A stretch of DNA of 64,000 nucleotides from Paenibacillus massiliensis 2301065 = DSM 16942 (GCF_000377505.1 NZ_KB898189.1:310001-374000), one strand, 5' to 3'. Counted from the stretch's first letter, positions 44,243 to 54,764 are shown. Made by a program: numbers and translations. The notes: generated by a model from the sequence alone, not told the origin.

Positions 44243-47200
44243 TCACTCCCAAATAATTAAACCTGCTGTAACATTCTTATCAACATTCCGCATTGACGTA
44301 AGAGTTTCTTTAGCGGGATCGGAGCTATTATTTCCGAATGCCTTAAGCAGCCTTTTAGTGTCTGATGGAGGATCCTGTAATAAGTATCTATCCCCATAAT
44401 AAAAGTTTGTACCTGCGGAACGACCAATACGGTCTTCCCAATCTTTCCAGAACTCTTCCATTTCCTCAATTATAGCATCGCTTTCATCTTTTAACTCAAT
44501 ATCAACTCGATTCCTTATTTCGTTCACTCGGGAAATTATAAATTCTTCTATTTCATTAATTGCTTCGTCACTCCTTTGAAAAGAAGCAGCCGCATTATCA
44601 GAGGTAAGGTTAAATTTGTGTCTCATTAAGGTCACCATTATTGCATGAAGAGCTCGATCACGAGCAGGTTTGGAAAATGGTGTTGCACCAGTTGGTTCTA
44701 CAAATTTATAGAACGATTCATGGTAACTTCTGAATTGCTCATAATGTGATCTGTCCCTACTTTTAGCGCCATCATACAATACAAGTGCTATACCGGGATA
44801 AGTCCTTCCAATGCGACTAGAAGCCTGGATGTATTCACTTGTTAATTTTGGCTGCCCAACAAGTAACATTACATTTAGTCTGGCAACATCGACACCAACC
44901 GATATCATATTCGTTGCAAGTAACACATTGATTGGGTATCTTTTATCTTTTTGGTTTTCTTCGCTGTAAACAACCTGTTCCAGTTTCTCAAGTGTTTCAT
45001 TCAATTGAGAAGTTGAGATTCTGCTCGTCAACTCATCCGCAGCTCCAGTGGGTCTCATTAGTTTCCTATTTCCAAAACGTTGTGCCGTCCTTCTTATAAA
45101 ATCTTTAACATCATCATCCACTAAGGTCGAACATTTACTTAAGTCACGCAAGCTATTAAAGTAAACCGCCAGAGTCCAGAACTTGTCCTTAACTTCATAT
45201 GGAATATCCATCATATGAACACGTTGGAGTATCGCTGCAATTGATCTCACTTCCATCATTGCCTTCGTCTTTCCTGAAGGCATAATACCAACATATTTTC
45301 GTCCAGGTTTCTCTTTTACATTTGCTTCTCGTGCAAAAAAAGAGTCATCAGAATTAATGCCGGGAGAAGGAAACTGTTTAACATCGCGATTGAATAAATT
45401 AGAGCATTGATCTTTAGCACGACGGATAGTCGCCGTTGATGCTATAATTTTTGGCCTCACACCTTTTGCGCTATTTAAAGCGTCTATTGCAGTCTCGTAT
45501 AAACCAACCATTGTTCCTAATGGTCCGGAAATTAAATGCAGTTCATCTTGAATGACCAATTCTGGGGTTCTGTTGTTATCTGTTGAAGCAAAAAAACTTC
45601 CCGCGTTGCTCTTCCAAGGTAACATTGCAAATTTATCGACCGTACCAAATAGTAGTGTCGGCGGATTTTCGTAAAGCTCCTCATCCACGACTTGGATTGG
45701 CAGTGACGATTCAAATTCGCATTCTTCCTGAGGACAGAACATTAAAAACCGTTTCTTATCTTTCATTAAATAACCCCAGCTACCGATCAAGTTTTTTCCG
45801 GTTGAATCGTAATCTTTAATGAGTTTAGTACCACACCAAGGACATTTTAACAATTGAAACTTATTATGTTTATCTTTTACTTCTCTTAGATTTCTGTTGT
45901 TTGCTTTAAGGAGCTCATCGAGACATTTTTTTGCATCTTCATTTTTATTGGGAGTATGAGTACCTCCGATCCAGAGCCCAATGGTAATTTTTTCCTTACC
46001 GAGAATATACGAAGGATACCTAGATTTTTTGCTTGCACAGTCCTTTCTAATCGATTCACAAGCACATATAAGAGTACCGGCCCTTAAAAATTGTTGAGCA
46101 GCAAGGAGTCTTAAAGTATATCTCATTATAACTGTAGTCCCTGCAGAATTTGGTAGATGAGTGAGGCGTCGATAAAAAATTGTAAATGCAGTAAGCCCTA
46201 AATACGCTTCTGTCTTCCCACCTCCTGTAGGAAACCAAATCAAATCAATTAAATCTCTCTCAGAACAATCTTCTTCTACGATAGACCTCAAACTCATTAA
46301 TAGAAATGCTAATTGGAATGGACGCCATTTGTGATTTTGGTCGTCCTCCTCAAAATAATTTAATTCCATCAATATATTTCGCAAATTTCCATCGTTAGGG
46401 TAATGATCTTTTTTCTGAAGAACTGAGTGAATTCGTTGCATAAACATGGCCCTGTTAGCCAACTGGAATGCGCTATATATCACTTCATTTTTTTTCAACA
46501 GTTCCAATCCATAATACATTCGTTCACATGACTCTTTACATTCCTTAATATGATGTATCGTTGCTTCTCTAAATCTTTTTCCAAGGGATAAACCCGTTTT
46601 TTCAATCTCTGTAATCCATGAAGAATAAGCGTCAACTAGATCTTTCATTAATTTGATTTTTTTTGATTTATCCGTTTTATCTAAATCTGATAAGAACTTC
46701 ATTGAGAATGTAGTGGGTTCAACTCTTTTATCTTTAATATTAAAATCCATTTGGGGCACTTCAAAGGTTGGCATAAAATCGGACCAGATTTCTCCTTCCC
46801 CAGTGTCAGTGACTTTCCAATCAGTGGATACACCATGTCCGGTTGCATATACCTTTTTATTCCGATATAGAAGATCCAGTCCCTTCTCCTCTATATCATC
46901 CTTGTTGGAATATTCACGGTTGGAGTAAACTTCAAACTTGAGCCCGTTATTTTTTCTTGAATCAATAAGAATCCTTGGTTGAAAGAAGGAATTTGTACCA
47001 TTATAACCACCAGTGTACATGTTAACTAATAGAATAGTTATTGCTTGTATTCCGTCAGGAGTAACCTTTTTAAGGGCCACACATTTAATTTCTTCATTAT
47101 CCAACTTGTTTTTTTCAAAATACCCACTATCTGAAAAACTAATTTTGACGGGTATACTATGCGGAACCCTGACAAATCCCTTGGAAAACTGGTCACTTAA

Positions 47201-47848
47201 TCTGTAAAGACAGTCAAATAGATACTCATCCTCAACCTCTCCACTTTGCTTTATTTGAGTTACTTCCTTTCGAGTAAGTCGATTTTTCAGTATTAGTAAT
47301 TTTTTATGACGATCATAATCGGCTAAAAAATTCACTTTTTCCGGAAGAATGTAATTCCCCTCATCTTTCGGGTGAAATGGTAATTTACAATCTTCAAGCA
47401 ACGAATTTCTATAAGTTCCAAAAGATATATCGACAACTATATCCTTAATATTATTATTCACAAAAAAAGTTAACCCCATTGATGAAGGCATATTTTGCAT
47501 CGATAGACTTATATCTTCGTCTAAAGAGTTATTGTCTAATCCATCTGCAACATTTCCAAAGTAATCTTGTCTTTGTTCCGTGCTTTCCTCTATTACTATG
47601 GTTCCCTCAATTTCAATATCTTCAGCTATTTCAATTTGATTAGATATTTTAGGTACTGCTTCATTATTATTTTCCGCATTTACTAGGTTTTTTTGTGGAT
47701 AAAGTACTCCTACACTATATCTTATCTCGGGTAAATCGGTTATTATTTCATGGTCTTCATCAGGTATTGAATACTCAGAACCAGGTCCTAGCAATTCTTT
47801 CCTTAGTTCTTTTATTAACTGAGTCCTGGTAGCTAATAATTCCTCCAT
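44243..47848 (-). CDS. drmA: DISARM helicase DrmA
   Basis: Large superfamily 2 helicase of 1201 residues that loads onto incoming DNA with DrmB. A long N-terminal domain precedes Walker A (LIWFPTGGGKTEAYLGL), the DEAD-like box VIQDELHLISG and the second RecA domain with NMISVGVDVARLN and QASSRIGR. KCPWCG and a CPQEEC pair between them suggest a zinc insert. The ATG at 47848 has GGAG 8 nt upstream; a GTG 9 nt earlier is possible. It follows drmE by 19 bp. Confidence 0.92.
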   Translation of the reverse strand: MEELLATRTQLIKELRKELLGPGSEYSIPDEDHEIITDLPEIRYSVGVLYPQKNLVNAENNNEAVPKISNQIEIAEDIEIEGTIVIEESTEQRQDYFGNVADGLDNNSLDEDISLSMQNMPSSMGLTFFVNNNIKDIVVDISFGTYRNSLLEDCKLPFHPKDEGNYILPEKVNFLADYDRHKKLLILKNRLTRKEVTQIKQSGEVEDEYLFDCLYRLSDQFSKGFVRVPHSIPVKISFSDSGYFEKNKLDNEEIKCVALKKVTPDGIQAITILLVNMYTGGYNGTNSFFQPRILIDSRKNNGLKFEVYSNREYSNKDDIEEKGLDLLYRNKKVYATGHGVSTDWKVTDTGEGEIWSDFMPTFEVPQMDFNIKDKRVEPTTFSMKFLSDLDKTDKSKKIKLMKDLVDAYSSWITEIEKTGLSLGKRFREATIHHIKECKESCERMYYGLELLKKNEVIYSAFQLANRAMFMQRIHSVLQKKDHYPNDGNLRNILMELNYFEEDDQNHKWRPFQLAFLLMSLRSIVEEDCSERDLIDLIWFPTGGGKTEAYLGLTAFTIFYRRLTHLPNSAGTTVIMRYTLRLLAAQQFLRAGTLICACESIRKDCASKKSRYPSYILGKEKITIGLWIGGTHTPNKNEDAKKCLDELLKANNRNLREVKDKHNKFQLLKCPWCGTKLIKDYDSTGKNLIGSWGYLMKDKKRFLMFCPQEECEFESSLPIQVVDEELYENPPTLLFGTVDKFAMLPWKSNAGSFFASTDNNRTPELVIQDELHLISGPLGTMVGLYETAIDALNSAKGVRPKIIASTATIRRAKDQCSNLFNRDVKQFPSPGINSDDSFFAREANVKEKPGRKYVGIMPSGKTKAMMEVRSIAAILQRVHMMDIPYEVKDKFWTLAVYFNSLRDLSKCSTLVDDDVKDFIRRTAQRFGNRKLMRPTGAADELTSRISTSQLNETLEKLEQVVYSEENQKDKRYPINVLLATNMISVGVDVARLNVMLLVGQPKLTSEYIQASSRIGRTYPGIALVLYDGAKSRDRSHYEQFRSYHESFYKFVEPTGATPFSKPARDRALHAIMVTLMRHKFNLTSDNAAASFQRSDEAINEIEEFIISRVNEIRNRVDIELKDESDAIIEEMEEFWKDWEDRIGRSAGTNFYYGDRYLLQDPPSDTKRLLKAFGNNSSDPAKETLTSMRNVDKNVTAGLIIWE

Positions 47849-47867
47849 GGTGGACACTCCAATTCCT

Positions 47868-50480
47868 TCAGATTATAATCGGTTTATTAACCAAATGAGA
47901 TGGTACCAGTAGATTTTCTGTATTGACAATTCTGTCTATTTGAAAAATTTTAGACATTTTTGTAAGATCAATTGGTAGAGCACTCAATATTTCATCATGA
48001 ATATCCTTTTTGTTATAGGTTTTAATAATATTTTTACTAAGATATTTCAATACCCGTACTCTCATTGACCTAACTTCCTTGCTTGACTGATAATAAGCTT
48101 CCGGACTAGATAACATCTCAGGGTCCTGTGTGATTTTTGCTATAGTTTTGTAGGACTCAATATCTCTTGGCCCAACTATATGACTCGCATCGTCTAGCCA
48201 TGATCTAAGAGTAACTTCATGCTTCCACGCGCCCATTTCCTCCATCATGTCCGACAATTGTTTGTAACTAATTTTCCGTCTGTCAATATAATCCTTAAGC
48301 AATCCTTTCCATAGTTTCGATTTTCGATATGCTTCTCTAAACTGATCACTGCAGTTATCGCTTTCTAAAAGAATATCAATTATTCTTTCAACAATATCCC
48401 GTGTATCATCATCGTAACTAGTGAAAATTAATAAGTCTCCTTCATTTAATGAGTAAACATCCTTTTCTTGTACTATTTGTCTATCAATATTATAAATATA
48501 TACTGAATAAAACCTTGTAAAATAAATTTTTTCACCTGTTTCCATCAAAGCCATTCTAATTACTTCTGACGTCTGTGCACCAGTATTGGTGAAATATACT
48601 TGATTCTCACTTGAATCAGTCAAAGAAAAGCTTTCAGTTAGTATCTCTAACTGATCATCGATTTGATTTTCATCTAACTCGTGATCGGTACTTACTATGT
48701 CTTCACAAGTGTTACTTGCATCAAAAGAGTTATTATTATCAACGAATAAATTCCTTTTTTGTAGCGAAAGAAGCATATTTTTTGTATACTCTGCAGCCTG
48801 GTGATATCTTTTAATTTCATTTTCATATAGGATGAAGGATACTGACTCAGTGTTACTAAGCAAAAATGGATTTAACTGAGAAAATCTCTGCATTCCAACA
48901 ACCAAAACCATGTCATACAAGATTAATGAATTATATTTATTAGATGTGAAGAAATCAACTTTCTCAATTAATTCTCTAAGGTGCATTGGAGCAGCTTCCA
49001 TAAATACTTTATGATAATACGTCTTTGCAGATATAATAGATAATCTCGTTTTAGTGAATTTAATATCACTAATTTCTTCGAGTAGATAGTTAAATTTGGG
49101 ATTATGATTCTCCAGCTCGGACACTTGTCTAGCTATACTTTCTATGATATTTCTTAGTAGCGGCTCCAAATTTGTTCCAAGGCAATTATTTAAATACTTT
49201 CTCATTGCAGACAATTCTAGATACGGTGATGGTGCGTTTATTTGGCCTTTTGTAATCATATTTTCCATTACAGAAATAGGAAAGAAGGATTTTTCAAGGA
49301 GATTAATCAACCAATAGGCCTTTTTAACAATTATGTTTCTAAGCTCGCTATCATCGCTTTGCTTACACAGTTGGAGCAAATCTTTTTTACACTGAAAAAA
49401 ACCATCATGTTTGAACCCATCAATTTGAACAACTTTCTCCACCATATTAATATGATTGCTTGACATTTTTTGTAATCTCTTGCTTTCTTGGTGTATCAAG
49501 TGCTCCGGCAGTCTTATGCCGAACTCTTCATAAGCCATTAGTGATTCTTTGTTCCAGAGATATAATTGTATATTTTCTAATTCATTTAGAAACCGAGAAT
49601 CCAGCCCTTTACAAATTTCCCCAAGCAAAATAATACTCTTTAATGTGCTGCGTTCATATATACTTACAAGTTCAGAAAAGCCATTTGTAAAATAAATAGA
49701 ATCGGAAACAATTAGCGTTTCAATACTTTTATCTTCTATTATTAGTTCTCTTGCAAAAGATAATTTGTTTACAAATTTAATTACTGGATCTACCTTTGCG
49801 ATATTTCCTGGATAATGGTAAACCTCGTTAGATGTAATATAAGCAGTTGGAAACAACTCAGATATTTTGACAAGCTTTTTATTTATAATCAAACCAAATT
49901 TTCCACAAATTTCATCAGCTTCAAACCTGTCACAAACGACAAGGACCGATTTATTTATAACGTTCTTAACTTCTTGTTTTTTTATTTCAAACAACTCTGA
50001 TATTGCAACAGAAATATTTCGTTTTCTTTTAATACCTCGACCATCCAAAACTTTACCATTTCCAAAATAAGGTTGTACTTTATTCACCAATGAAATTGGG
50101 ACATAATTAGTGGTTGAAGTTCCACCCTTATCTGTATTTAAAATGATAATGTTACCATTCTGGTCTCTACCTTTATAAATGCCTCTCTTATTCGCGTATA
50201 ACACTAGATCTCCAATATCTAAATTATTCAAGAAAGCGGCATTGTCACTATTATCCGTCAAGTAAGCTTTGAAACAGGCAAGGGCAACGGAGAGATATAA
50301 AGGGATGCTTGTTCCTTGATGTAAAACGAGTCCCCTCTCTCTTTGTGATTTTAAAAGTAATCCAATGATGGTCTCCACATGACGTGATATGAGATAACTT
50401 TTTTCTATGTACTTTTCATCTATTAAAAAAGAAGTTTTCGCGAATACAGATCTAAGAATTGAATCAATATTTTCAAACAT
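47868..50480 (-). CDS. drmE: DISARM class 2 protein DrmE
   Basis: Protein of 870 residues, first gene of the DISARM operon. DrmE defines class 2 DISARM and has no known activity. I assign it from size and position in front of drmA, drmB and a C5 methyltransferase, and from the opening LVLHQGTSIPLYLSVALACFKAY. No nuclease or helicase motif is visible. A section near residues 640-720 (VYFTNTGAQTSEVIRMALME, then LNEGDLLIFTSYDDD) looks like a compact beta domain. The ATG at 50480 has GGAG 9 nt upstream; a TTG at 50495 is less likely. Confidence 0.8.
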   Translation of the reverse strand: MFENIDSILRSVFAKTSFLIDEKYIEKSYLISRHVETIIGLLLKSQRERGLVLHQGTSIPLYLSVALACFKAYLTDNSDNAAFLNNLDIGDLVLYANKRGIYKGRDQNGNIIILNTDKGGTSTTNYVPISLVNKVQPYFGNGKVLDGRGIKRKRNISVAISELFEIKKQEVKNVINKSVLVVCDRFEADEICGKFGLIINKKLVKISELFPTAYITSNEVYHYPGNIAKVDPVIKFVNKLSFARELIIEDKSIETLIVSDSIYFTNGFSELVSIYERSTLKSIILLGEICKGLDSRFLNELENIQLYLWNKESLMAYEEFGIRLPEHLIHQESKRLQKMSSNHINMVEKVVQIDGFKHDGFFQCKKDLLQLCKQSDDSELRNIIVKKAYWLINLLEKSFFPISVMENMITKGQINAPSPYLELSAMRKYLNNCLGTNLEPLLRNIIESIARQVSELENHNPKFNYLLEEISDIKFTKTRLSIISAKTYYHKVFMEAAPMHLRELIEKVDFFTSNKYNSLILYDMVLVVGMQRFSQLNPFLLSNTESVSFILYENEIKRYHQAAEYTKNMLLSLQKRNLFVDNNNSFDASNTCEDIVSTDHELDENQIDDQLEILTESFSLTDSSENQVYFTNTGAQTSEVIRMALMETGEKIYFTRFYSVYIYNIDRQIVQEKDVYSLNEGDLLIFTSYDDDTRDIVERIIDILLESDNCSDQFREAYRKSKLWKGLLKDYIDRRKISYKQLSDMMEEMGAWKHEVTLRSWLDDASHIVGPRDIESYKTIAKITQDPEMLSSPEAYYQSSKEVRSMRVRVLKYLSKNIIKTYNKKDIHDEILSALPIDLTKMSKIFQIDRIVNTENLLVPSHLVNKPIII

Positions 50481-51187
50481 ATTCATCAGCTCCAAATCGT
50501 ACTACTTATATGACCTTATACAATAGGAGAAACCATTTCTAGATATTGTGAGAATAGTATTTATTTTATGGTGGATTTTCAACGTTTTTCAAAGACAGTT
50601 TCCTAGACTATCCATTAATGCATCCCTATTCTAGTTATATTATCATATTATCTAGTACTTCAGCAGGAAATTAGACCCAACTACATTTACTGCACTACCA
50701 GTGAATCATTTATATTCCTATTCAATGCTAAGATTCTTTACAGAAAAACACTTTGCAGTTTACCTACACTTAAATCAAAAAATTACATTGGTTCTTCCTT
50801 TCTAAACATACAGCAAAAATGACCTTCTTTATCATTCGTTTCTAAGAAGGTCACTATTTATAAGGCAAGTCTCGAACTTTTTGCAACTTATTTTCAAGAG
50901 GACTAGCGTTGAAATTAACTGTCTTTATACAATAAAAGAGGAGTTTTTAACCCCTCTTTACTAATTTCCTAGCACTTCCGATTTAATTATCCTTCTGCAC
51001 TAACAGTGTACAACACTCCACATGTGTTGAGTGCACACTATAGAAACTGTGCGATGTGCTCCTACCAATGATGTCCTGAAATACTCAGGGTCTTTTCTCT
51101 ATCAATATAGCTGGAGTTAAAACAGCAAATGTATAGTAATCACACTTGTGCTATTATTATTGTAAATATATAGGGAAGAGTGCACGA
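50481..51187. other. Divergent promoter region of DISARM and the nucleotidyltransferase unit
   Basis: No gene found in 700 bp. It contains a perfect 10-bp inverted repeat TGACCTTCTT/AAGAAGGTCA (50820-50853) and AAAGAGG/CCTCTTT (50935-50959), the latter followed on the leftward strand by TTTTATT. Further right is CAACAC/GTGTTG (about 51010-51028). Both rightward and leftward promoters must lie here. Confidence 0.6.
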
Positions 51188-51484
51188 ATGGAACTTAAAA
51201 TAGACTTATTGCTTAATGTACTAGACGTTCATACCATTATGCTATTTGGTAGTATTCTTAACAAAAGTAATCCGAGAGATATTGATCTTCTAATTGTGTC
51301 TGACGATTTCGAAGATATGTTTATTTTTAAAAGAAAACAACAAGTACAGCAACTCTTAGAATCCAATACTATTGATCCGGTGTGTGTGACTGTCGAAGAA
51401 TTCCTAAACATGAAAGTTAGTGGAAGTGGTTTTTCTAAACAAATACTATTAACAGGAAGGGTTATTTATGAAAAATTTAATTAA
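51188..51484 (+). CDS. Minimal nucleotidyltransferase (MNT-like)
   Basis: Small polymerase-beta-fold nucleotidyltransferase of 98 residues. The catalytic motif is complete: G21-S22 (LFGSIL), D31 and D33 (PRDIDLLIV), and a third carboxylate D63 (TIDPVCVTVEEF). Proteins of this kind transfer AMP or other nucleotides to a partner protein, classically the HEPN toxin in MNT-HEPN pairs. Here the partner is not HEPN-sized: a 481-residue protein follows with a 17-nt overlap. The ATG has AGGGAAGAG upstream. The pair may be an undescribed defence or toxin-antitoxin unit. Confidence 0.8.
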   Translation: MELKIDLLLNVLDVHTIMLFGSILNKSNPRDIDLLIVSDDFEDMFIFKRKQQVQQLLESNTIDPVCVTVEEFLNMKVSGSGFSKQILLTGRVIYEKFN

Positions 51485-52913
51485 TAAGGCGTTAAAGACC
51501 CTCTCCCAAGAAGGGCATTCACTAATACTATCTTCAATCAAAGATCGACAAATCTCTCAAAGTGAGAAACAAATTATTGCAGAGTATGCAATGGCTCTAG
51601 CTACATTGTCTGAAGTGGAAAGCATTCCCCCTCATGAAAAAGTTATATTAAAACGTGCGTTTAATCATGCGTATCAAATAATCTATAATAACGAATCCCT
51701 TTTTTTCTACTCCAGCTTTCATTATTCGCCACAAAATATAAGGAAAGAAGATACATCACAGCAGCATTTGATTAAAACCAATACGGATACTATGGCAATG
51801 TTTATGCATATTAAAGCCTACCAGTTCGGCTGGACTTCTATCGGGGGATCAGTTGATAACTATTTCTTTAGTAGAATGGACAGTCATATTCATGCTCTAA
51901 GAACAATTATTAAAAACAATATGGAGGATTTATTCACTCCTGCGATTTATAACTTGTGTAACCTTCATCAAACATTATATCTATATCTAATAAGTGAGCA
52001 TACAGAATATCACCAAACAGCTATTAAACTTATAGATAAGGTATACAAGCTAATCAATGAGGCGAGCTCAAATGATAAAATCAAGGCATTAGTTCAGTCC
52101 AATCTGCAGTTAAAGCTATTTGCACACTGCCAGTATTACAAACAGCAAAAGCTTAAGGGCAAAACATACACTTTTACATTGGGATATGATCTCTCCAAAT
52201 ATACACCTACTCAAATTCTAAGAGTTCTGTCGAATATATGGGATATAGATAAAGAAGTGTTTGTTTACGAGTTTCAGAATATTGCCCACTACCTTTATGA
52301 AAAGTCTGAATTTATGAAGCCGCTTGAAAAAGCCTTGTTTCTATCATCTATTTCTAATTATTATTTACATACAAAAGAGCAAGTTGAAAATGAACTTACT
52401 ATTACTGAATCTATGGAGCAAATCGATATATCACGTAATATGAATAATATTTTCTCAAATTACAACAAAATAAAAGATGTAGTACTTGCCCCTTCAGATT
52501 TAACAAAGCTATATAGTTTTAAGGACAATGAACTACGGCAAAAAATCGCATCAATTATAACTGGGGTATCCCCTGTTTTAAACCAACGAGGAGCCGCTAA
52601 GCCTCATGGAGTCTCTGAAATTTCTGATATGGAAGTACAAGTATCAATTAATGGTCAAAGATATTATCTATGTATGCCATTTAAATCAGGCATAGAAATA
52701 AAGAGCGAAAGCGTACCAGAAAATGTTGCTTATCAAATAGTACGCCCATTTCTTAATTTTAAAAAATGCATAGTTGTATTTATCACTGCCAAAAAATGTT
52801 CACAGAATCTAATGAACTATATCAAGAGGCTTAAAGATCAGTTTGACTGGCCAATAGAAGTTATACAGCAAGATGAACTTGCTAAGCTGCTAAAGATTAA
52901 TAATGCTATGTGA
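51468..52913 (+). CDS. Unrecognised 481-residue partner of the nucleotidyltransferase
   Basis: Cytoplasmic protein. Residues 1-340 are mostly helical with no known motif. The last 105 residues differ: GVSEISDMEVQVSINGQRYY, CMPFKSGIEIKSESV, CIVVFITAKKCSQN and VIQQDELAKLL follow the strand order of Mrr-like restriction nuclease folds (Asp, then x-x-Lys, then a helix, then a strand ending before L..LL). The usual Glu/Gln two before the Lys is Pro here, so activity is doubtful. Overlap with the nucleotidyltransferase by 17 nt implies joint function. A bidirectional terminator follows. Not HEPN by length. Confidence 0.75.
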   Translation: MKNLINKALKTLSQEGHSLILSSIKDRQISQSEKQIIAEYAMALATLSEVESIPPHEKVILKRAFNHAYQIIYNNESLFFYSSFHYSPQNIRKEDTSQQHLIKTNTDTMAMFMHIKAYQFGWTSIGGSVDNYFFSRMDSHIHALRTIIKNNMEDLFTPAIYNLCNLHQTLYLYLISEHTEYHQTAIKLIDKVYKLINEASSNDKIKALVQSNLQLKLFAHCQYYKQQKLKGKTYTFTLGYDLSKYTPTQILRVLSNIWDIDKEVFVYEFQNIAHYLYEKSEFMKPLEKALFLSSISNYYLHTKEQVENELTITESMEQIDISRNMNNIFSNYNKIKDVVLAPSDLTKLYSFKDNELRQKIASIITGVSPVLNQRGAAKPHGVSEISDMEVQVSINGQRYYLCMPFKSGIEIKSESVPENVAYQIVRPFLNFKKCIVVFITAKKCSQNLMNYIKRLKDQFDWPIEVIQQDELAKLLKINNAM

Positions 52914-52951
52914 GATATTCTTAAGCAGTTGTGTAGTACCTCCATCTTTAC

Positions 52952-52993
52952 AAAAAACCTCCGACCGTTTGAGCGGTACTGGAGGCTTTTTTG
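52952..52993. terminator. Bidirectional terminator between converging units
   Basis: AAAAAACCTCC...GGAGGCTTTTTT with inner ACCG/CGGT pairing. It serves the 481-residue gene and the facing kinase gene. Confidence 0.9.
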
Positions 52994-52996
52994 TTG

Positions 52997-54466
52997 CTAT
53001 AAAATCGATTCAAACAATGGTAGCAATTGCTCAGTCGTAAACAAACCCTCTTTGGTCACATAGATATCCATGGCACCTATAACTTGAATTTTTCGTTTAA
53101 CTTCATTGTACGAGTCGAATGCAAATGGTTCGGGTCTGTTATCTCTTTTTGACGTAAGTGGACTCCAAGTGTTATGCAATGTGATCCAAGTACCATAAAT
53201 ATCGTCGGGGCTTTCTTTTACAAGAATCATGTTAAATCCAACTCTGGAAGATGCCTCTATATATCCCCAAGCAAGTACCTCTTTGTTACGTAGTCGTAAA
53301 TCTTCGTTTACATCAGCATAAAAGGCAACAACTTGCTTCCTTCCAGCCGTGCTTGCATGAATCTTGTTTCCTATCAATTCTACTTTAAACTTTAATGTAT
53401 CGGAATGCGTATTAAACTGCTCGGCCATCTGAGTAAACATAGTAAATATCTCTTCAAAACGATAATCAAGCATTTTCCTTTTTTCGGCCTCTGCGTTTCG
53501 TTTACGCTCCGCTTCAAGTCTTTGACTAAGTTCTTGTTGCTGGCTTTCCTGAGCCTTTTTGATTAGACCACTAATATCAATTGTGTTTGTCCCAGCAGAT
53601 GGGGTAGTATTTTGTAGTCTATTAATGATTTCATCCCAAGTATTGTAACGATCCTCAGGTCTCTTAGCAGTCATTTTAGCTATAACCTGAACGATGTTGC
53701 TTGGCAGAGATGGATTTAGGGTACTTGAAAGTGGAATAGGAGTAAATAAATGAGTTTCTCTCCAAGCAGTCCACTGATCGGGGCCAGGTTTTACTGAGTA
53801 AGGATGCTTTAATGTTGCTAACTCAAAGAACACAATTCCCATGGAGTACATATCCATCTGTATGGTATTTTTCTCTAATGTCCATGCCTCAGGTGCTTTA
53901 TACCAAATGTGCTGTGTTCCTTTAAATGTATTTGACCTTGTTGCAGCACCAACGATTTTCGACAAGCCGAAATCGGAAATTTTTAATATTCCATCATGCA
54001 CTAAAATGTTGTCAGGCTTCACATCACGGTGAGTTAACGTGGCATTAACTGCGCTCATACCGTTAGCAAGCTGTAATAGGATACTAGTAAGCATTTCACT
54101 ATCAAATTGGCGACCTAATACCCTCTGACTGTCTAAAATGCCTTTTAAAGTCCCACCATTTGCATAATCCATAATCATATAGGGCGGGAGACCAGTAAAC
54201 TCAGTTCCGTCATGAAAATAATGAACCTTATTTACGTTCTGATGACTAACAAGAGGAGCTAGATCCCCTTCATTCATTAATGCCCTAACTTCTCCTTCAG
54301 TTGCAAATGAAGTTGCTATCGTCTTTAAAGCAAATAGCATTTCATTTTCGGACTCATGCATCTTTATCTTAAATACATCTCCGAATGCTCCTCTGTTTAT
54401 AAACTCGTCAACAATATAAAGTTTTTGATCTTGATCATATACTAAATCTCCAGACCTAAGACTCAT
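52997..54466 (-). CDS. Ser/Thr protein kinase with unrecognised C-terminal domain
   Basis: Cytoplasmic Hanks-type kinase of 489 residues without a membrane segment. The kinase domain (15-285) is intact: glycine loop NRGAFGDVF, K48 in ALKTI, catalytic H146-R147-D148 in HRDVKPDN, DFG in KISDFGLSK and APEAW. A charged coiled coil follows (about 305-345, QQELSQRLEAERKRNAEAEK). The last 140 residues form an unnamed alpha/beta domain, not PASTA. Its place beside DISARM and the nucleotidyltransferase pair suggests a defence kinase of the Stk2 type, which is inference. The ATG has AAGGAG 8 nt upstream. Confidence 0.85.
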   Translation of the reverse strand: MSLRSGDLVYDQDQKLYIVDEFINRGAFGDVFKIKMHESENEMLFALKTIATSFATEGEVRALMNEGDLAPLVSHQNVNKVHYFHDGTEFTGLPPYMIMDYANGGTLKGILDSQRVLGRQFDSEMLTSILLQLANGMSAVNATLTHRDVKPDNILVHDGILKISDFGLSKIVGAATRSNTFKGTQHIWYKAPEAWTLEKNTIQMDMYSMGIVFFELATLKHPYSVKPGPDQWTAWRETHLFTPIPLSSTLNPSLPSNIVQVIAKMTAKRPEDRYNTWDEIINRLQNTTPSAGTNTIDISGLIKKAQESQQQELSQRLEAERKRNAEAEKRKMLDYRFEEIFTMFTQMAEQFNTHSDTLKFKVELIGNKIHASTAGRKQVVAFYADVNEDLRLRNKEVLAWGYIEASSRVGFNMILVKESPDDIYGTWITLHNTWSPLTSKRDNRPEPFAFDSYNEVKRKIQVIGAMDIYVTKEGLFTTEQLLPLFESIL

Positions 54467-54764
54467 TGAATTGTTCTCCTTTTATGAATTTCAACCCCTC
54501 TATTTACCAACTAAATTATATCAGGAATAACAAATATCATCTATCCACATCTAGATTCCTATTTGGTGCGTTGTGATGTGCTATAAAAGAGGTAGTTATA
54601 CGCACCACGTACCATTATTCCTGACCATATGAGAGAACGAGCCTAAGCATTTTCCACTGTTATATGTCTAGTTTAGAATACCCTCAATAATCAATTGAAT
54701 GTTACCTATTACTCTAACTGTCTAATCTATATATAGGACAAATTACAAGGGAGTGTGATAATCA

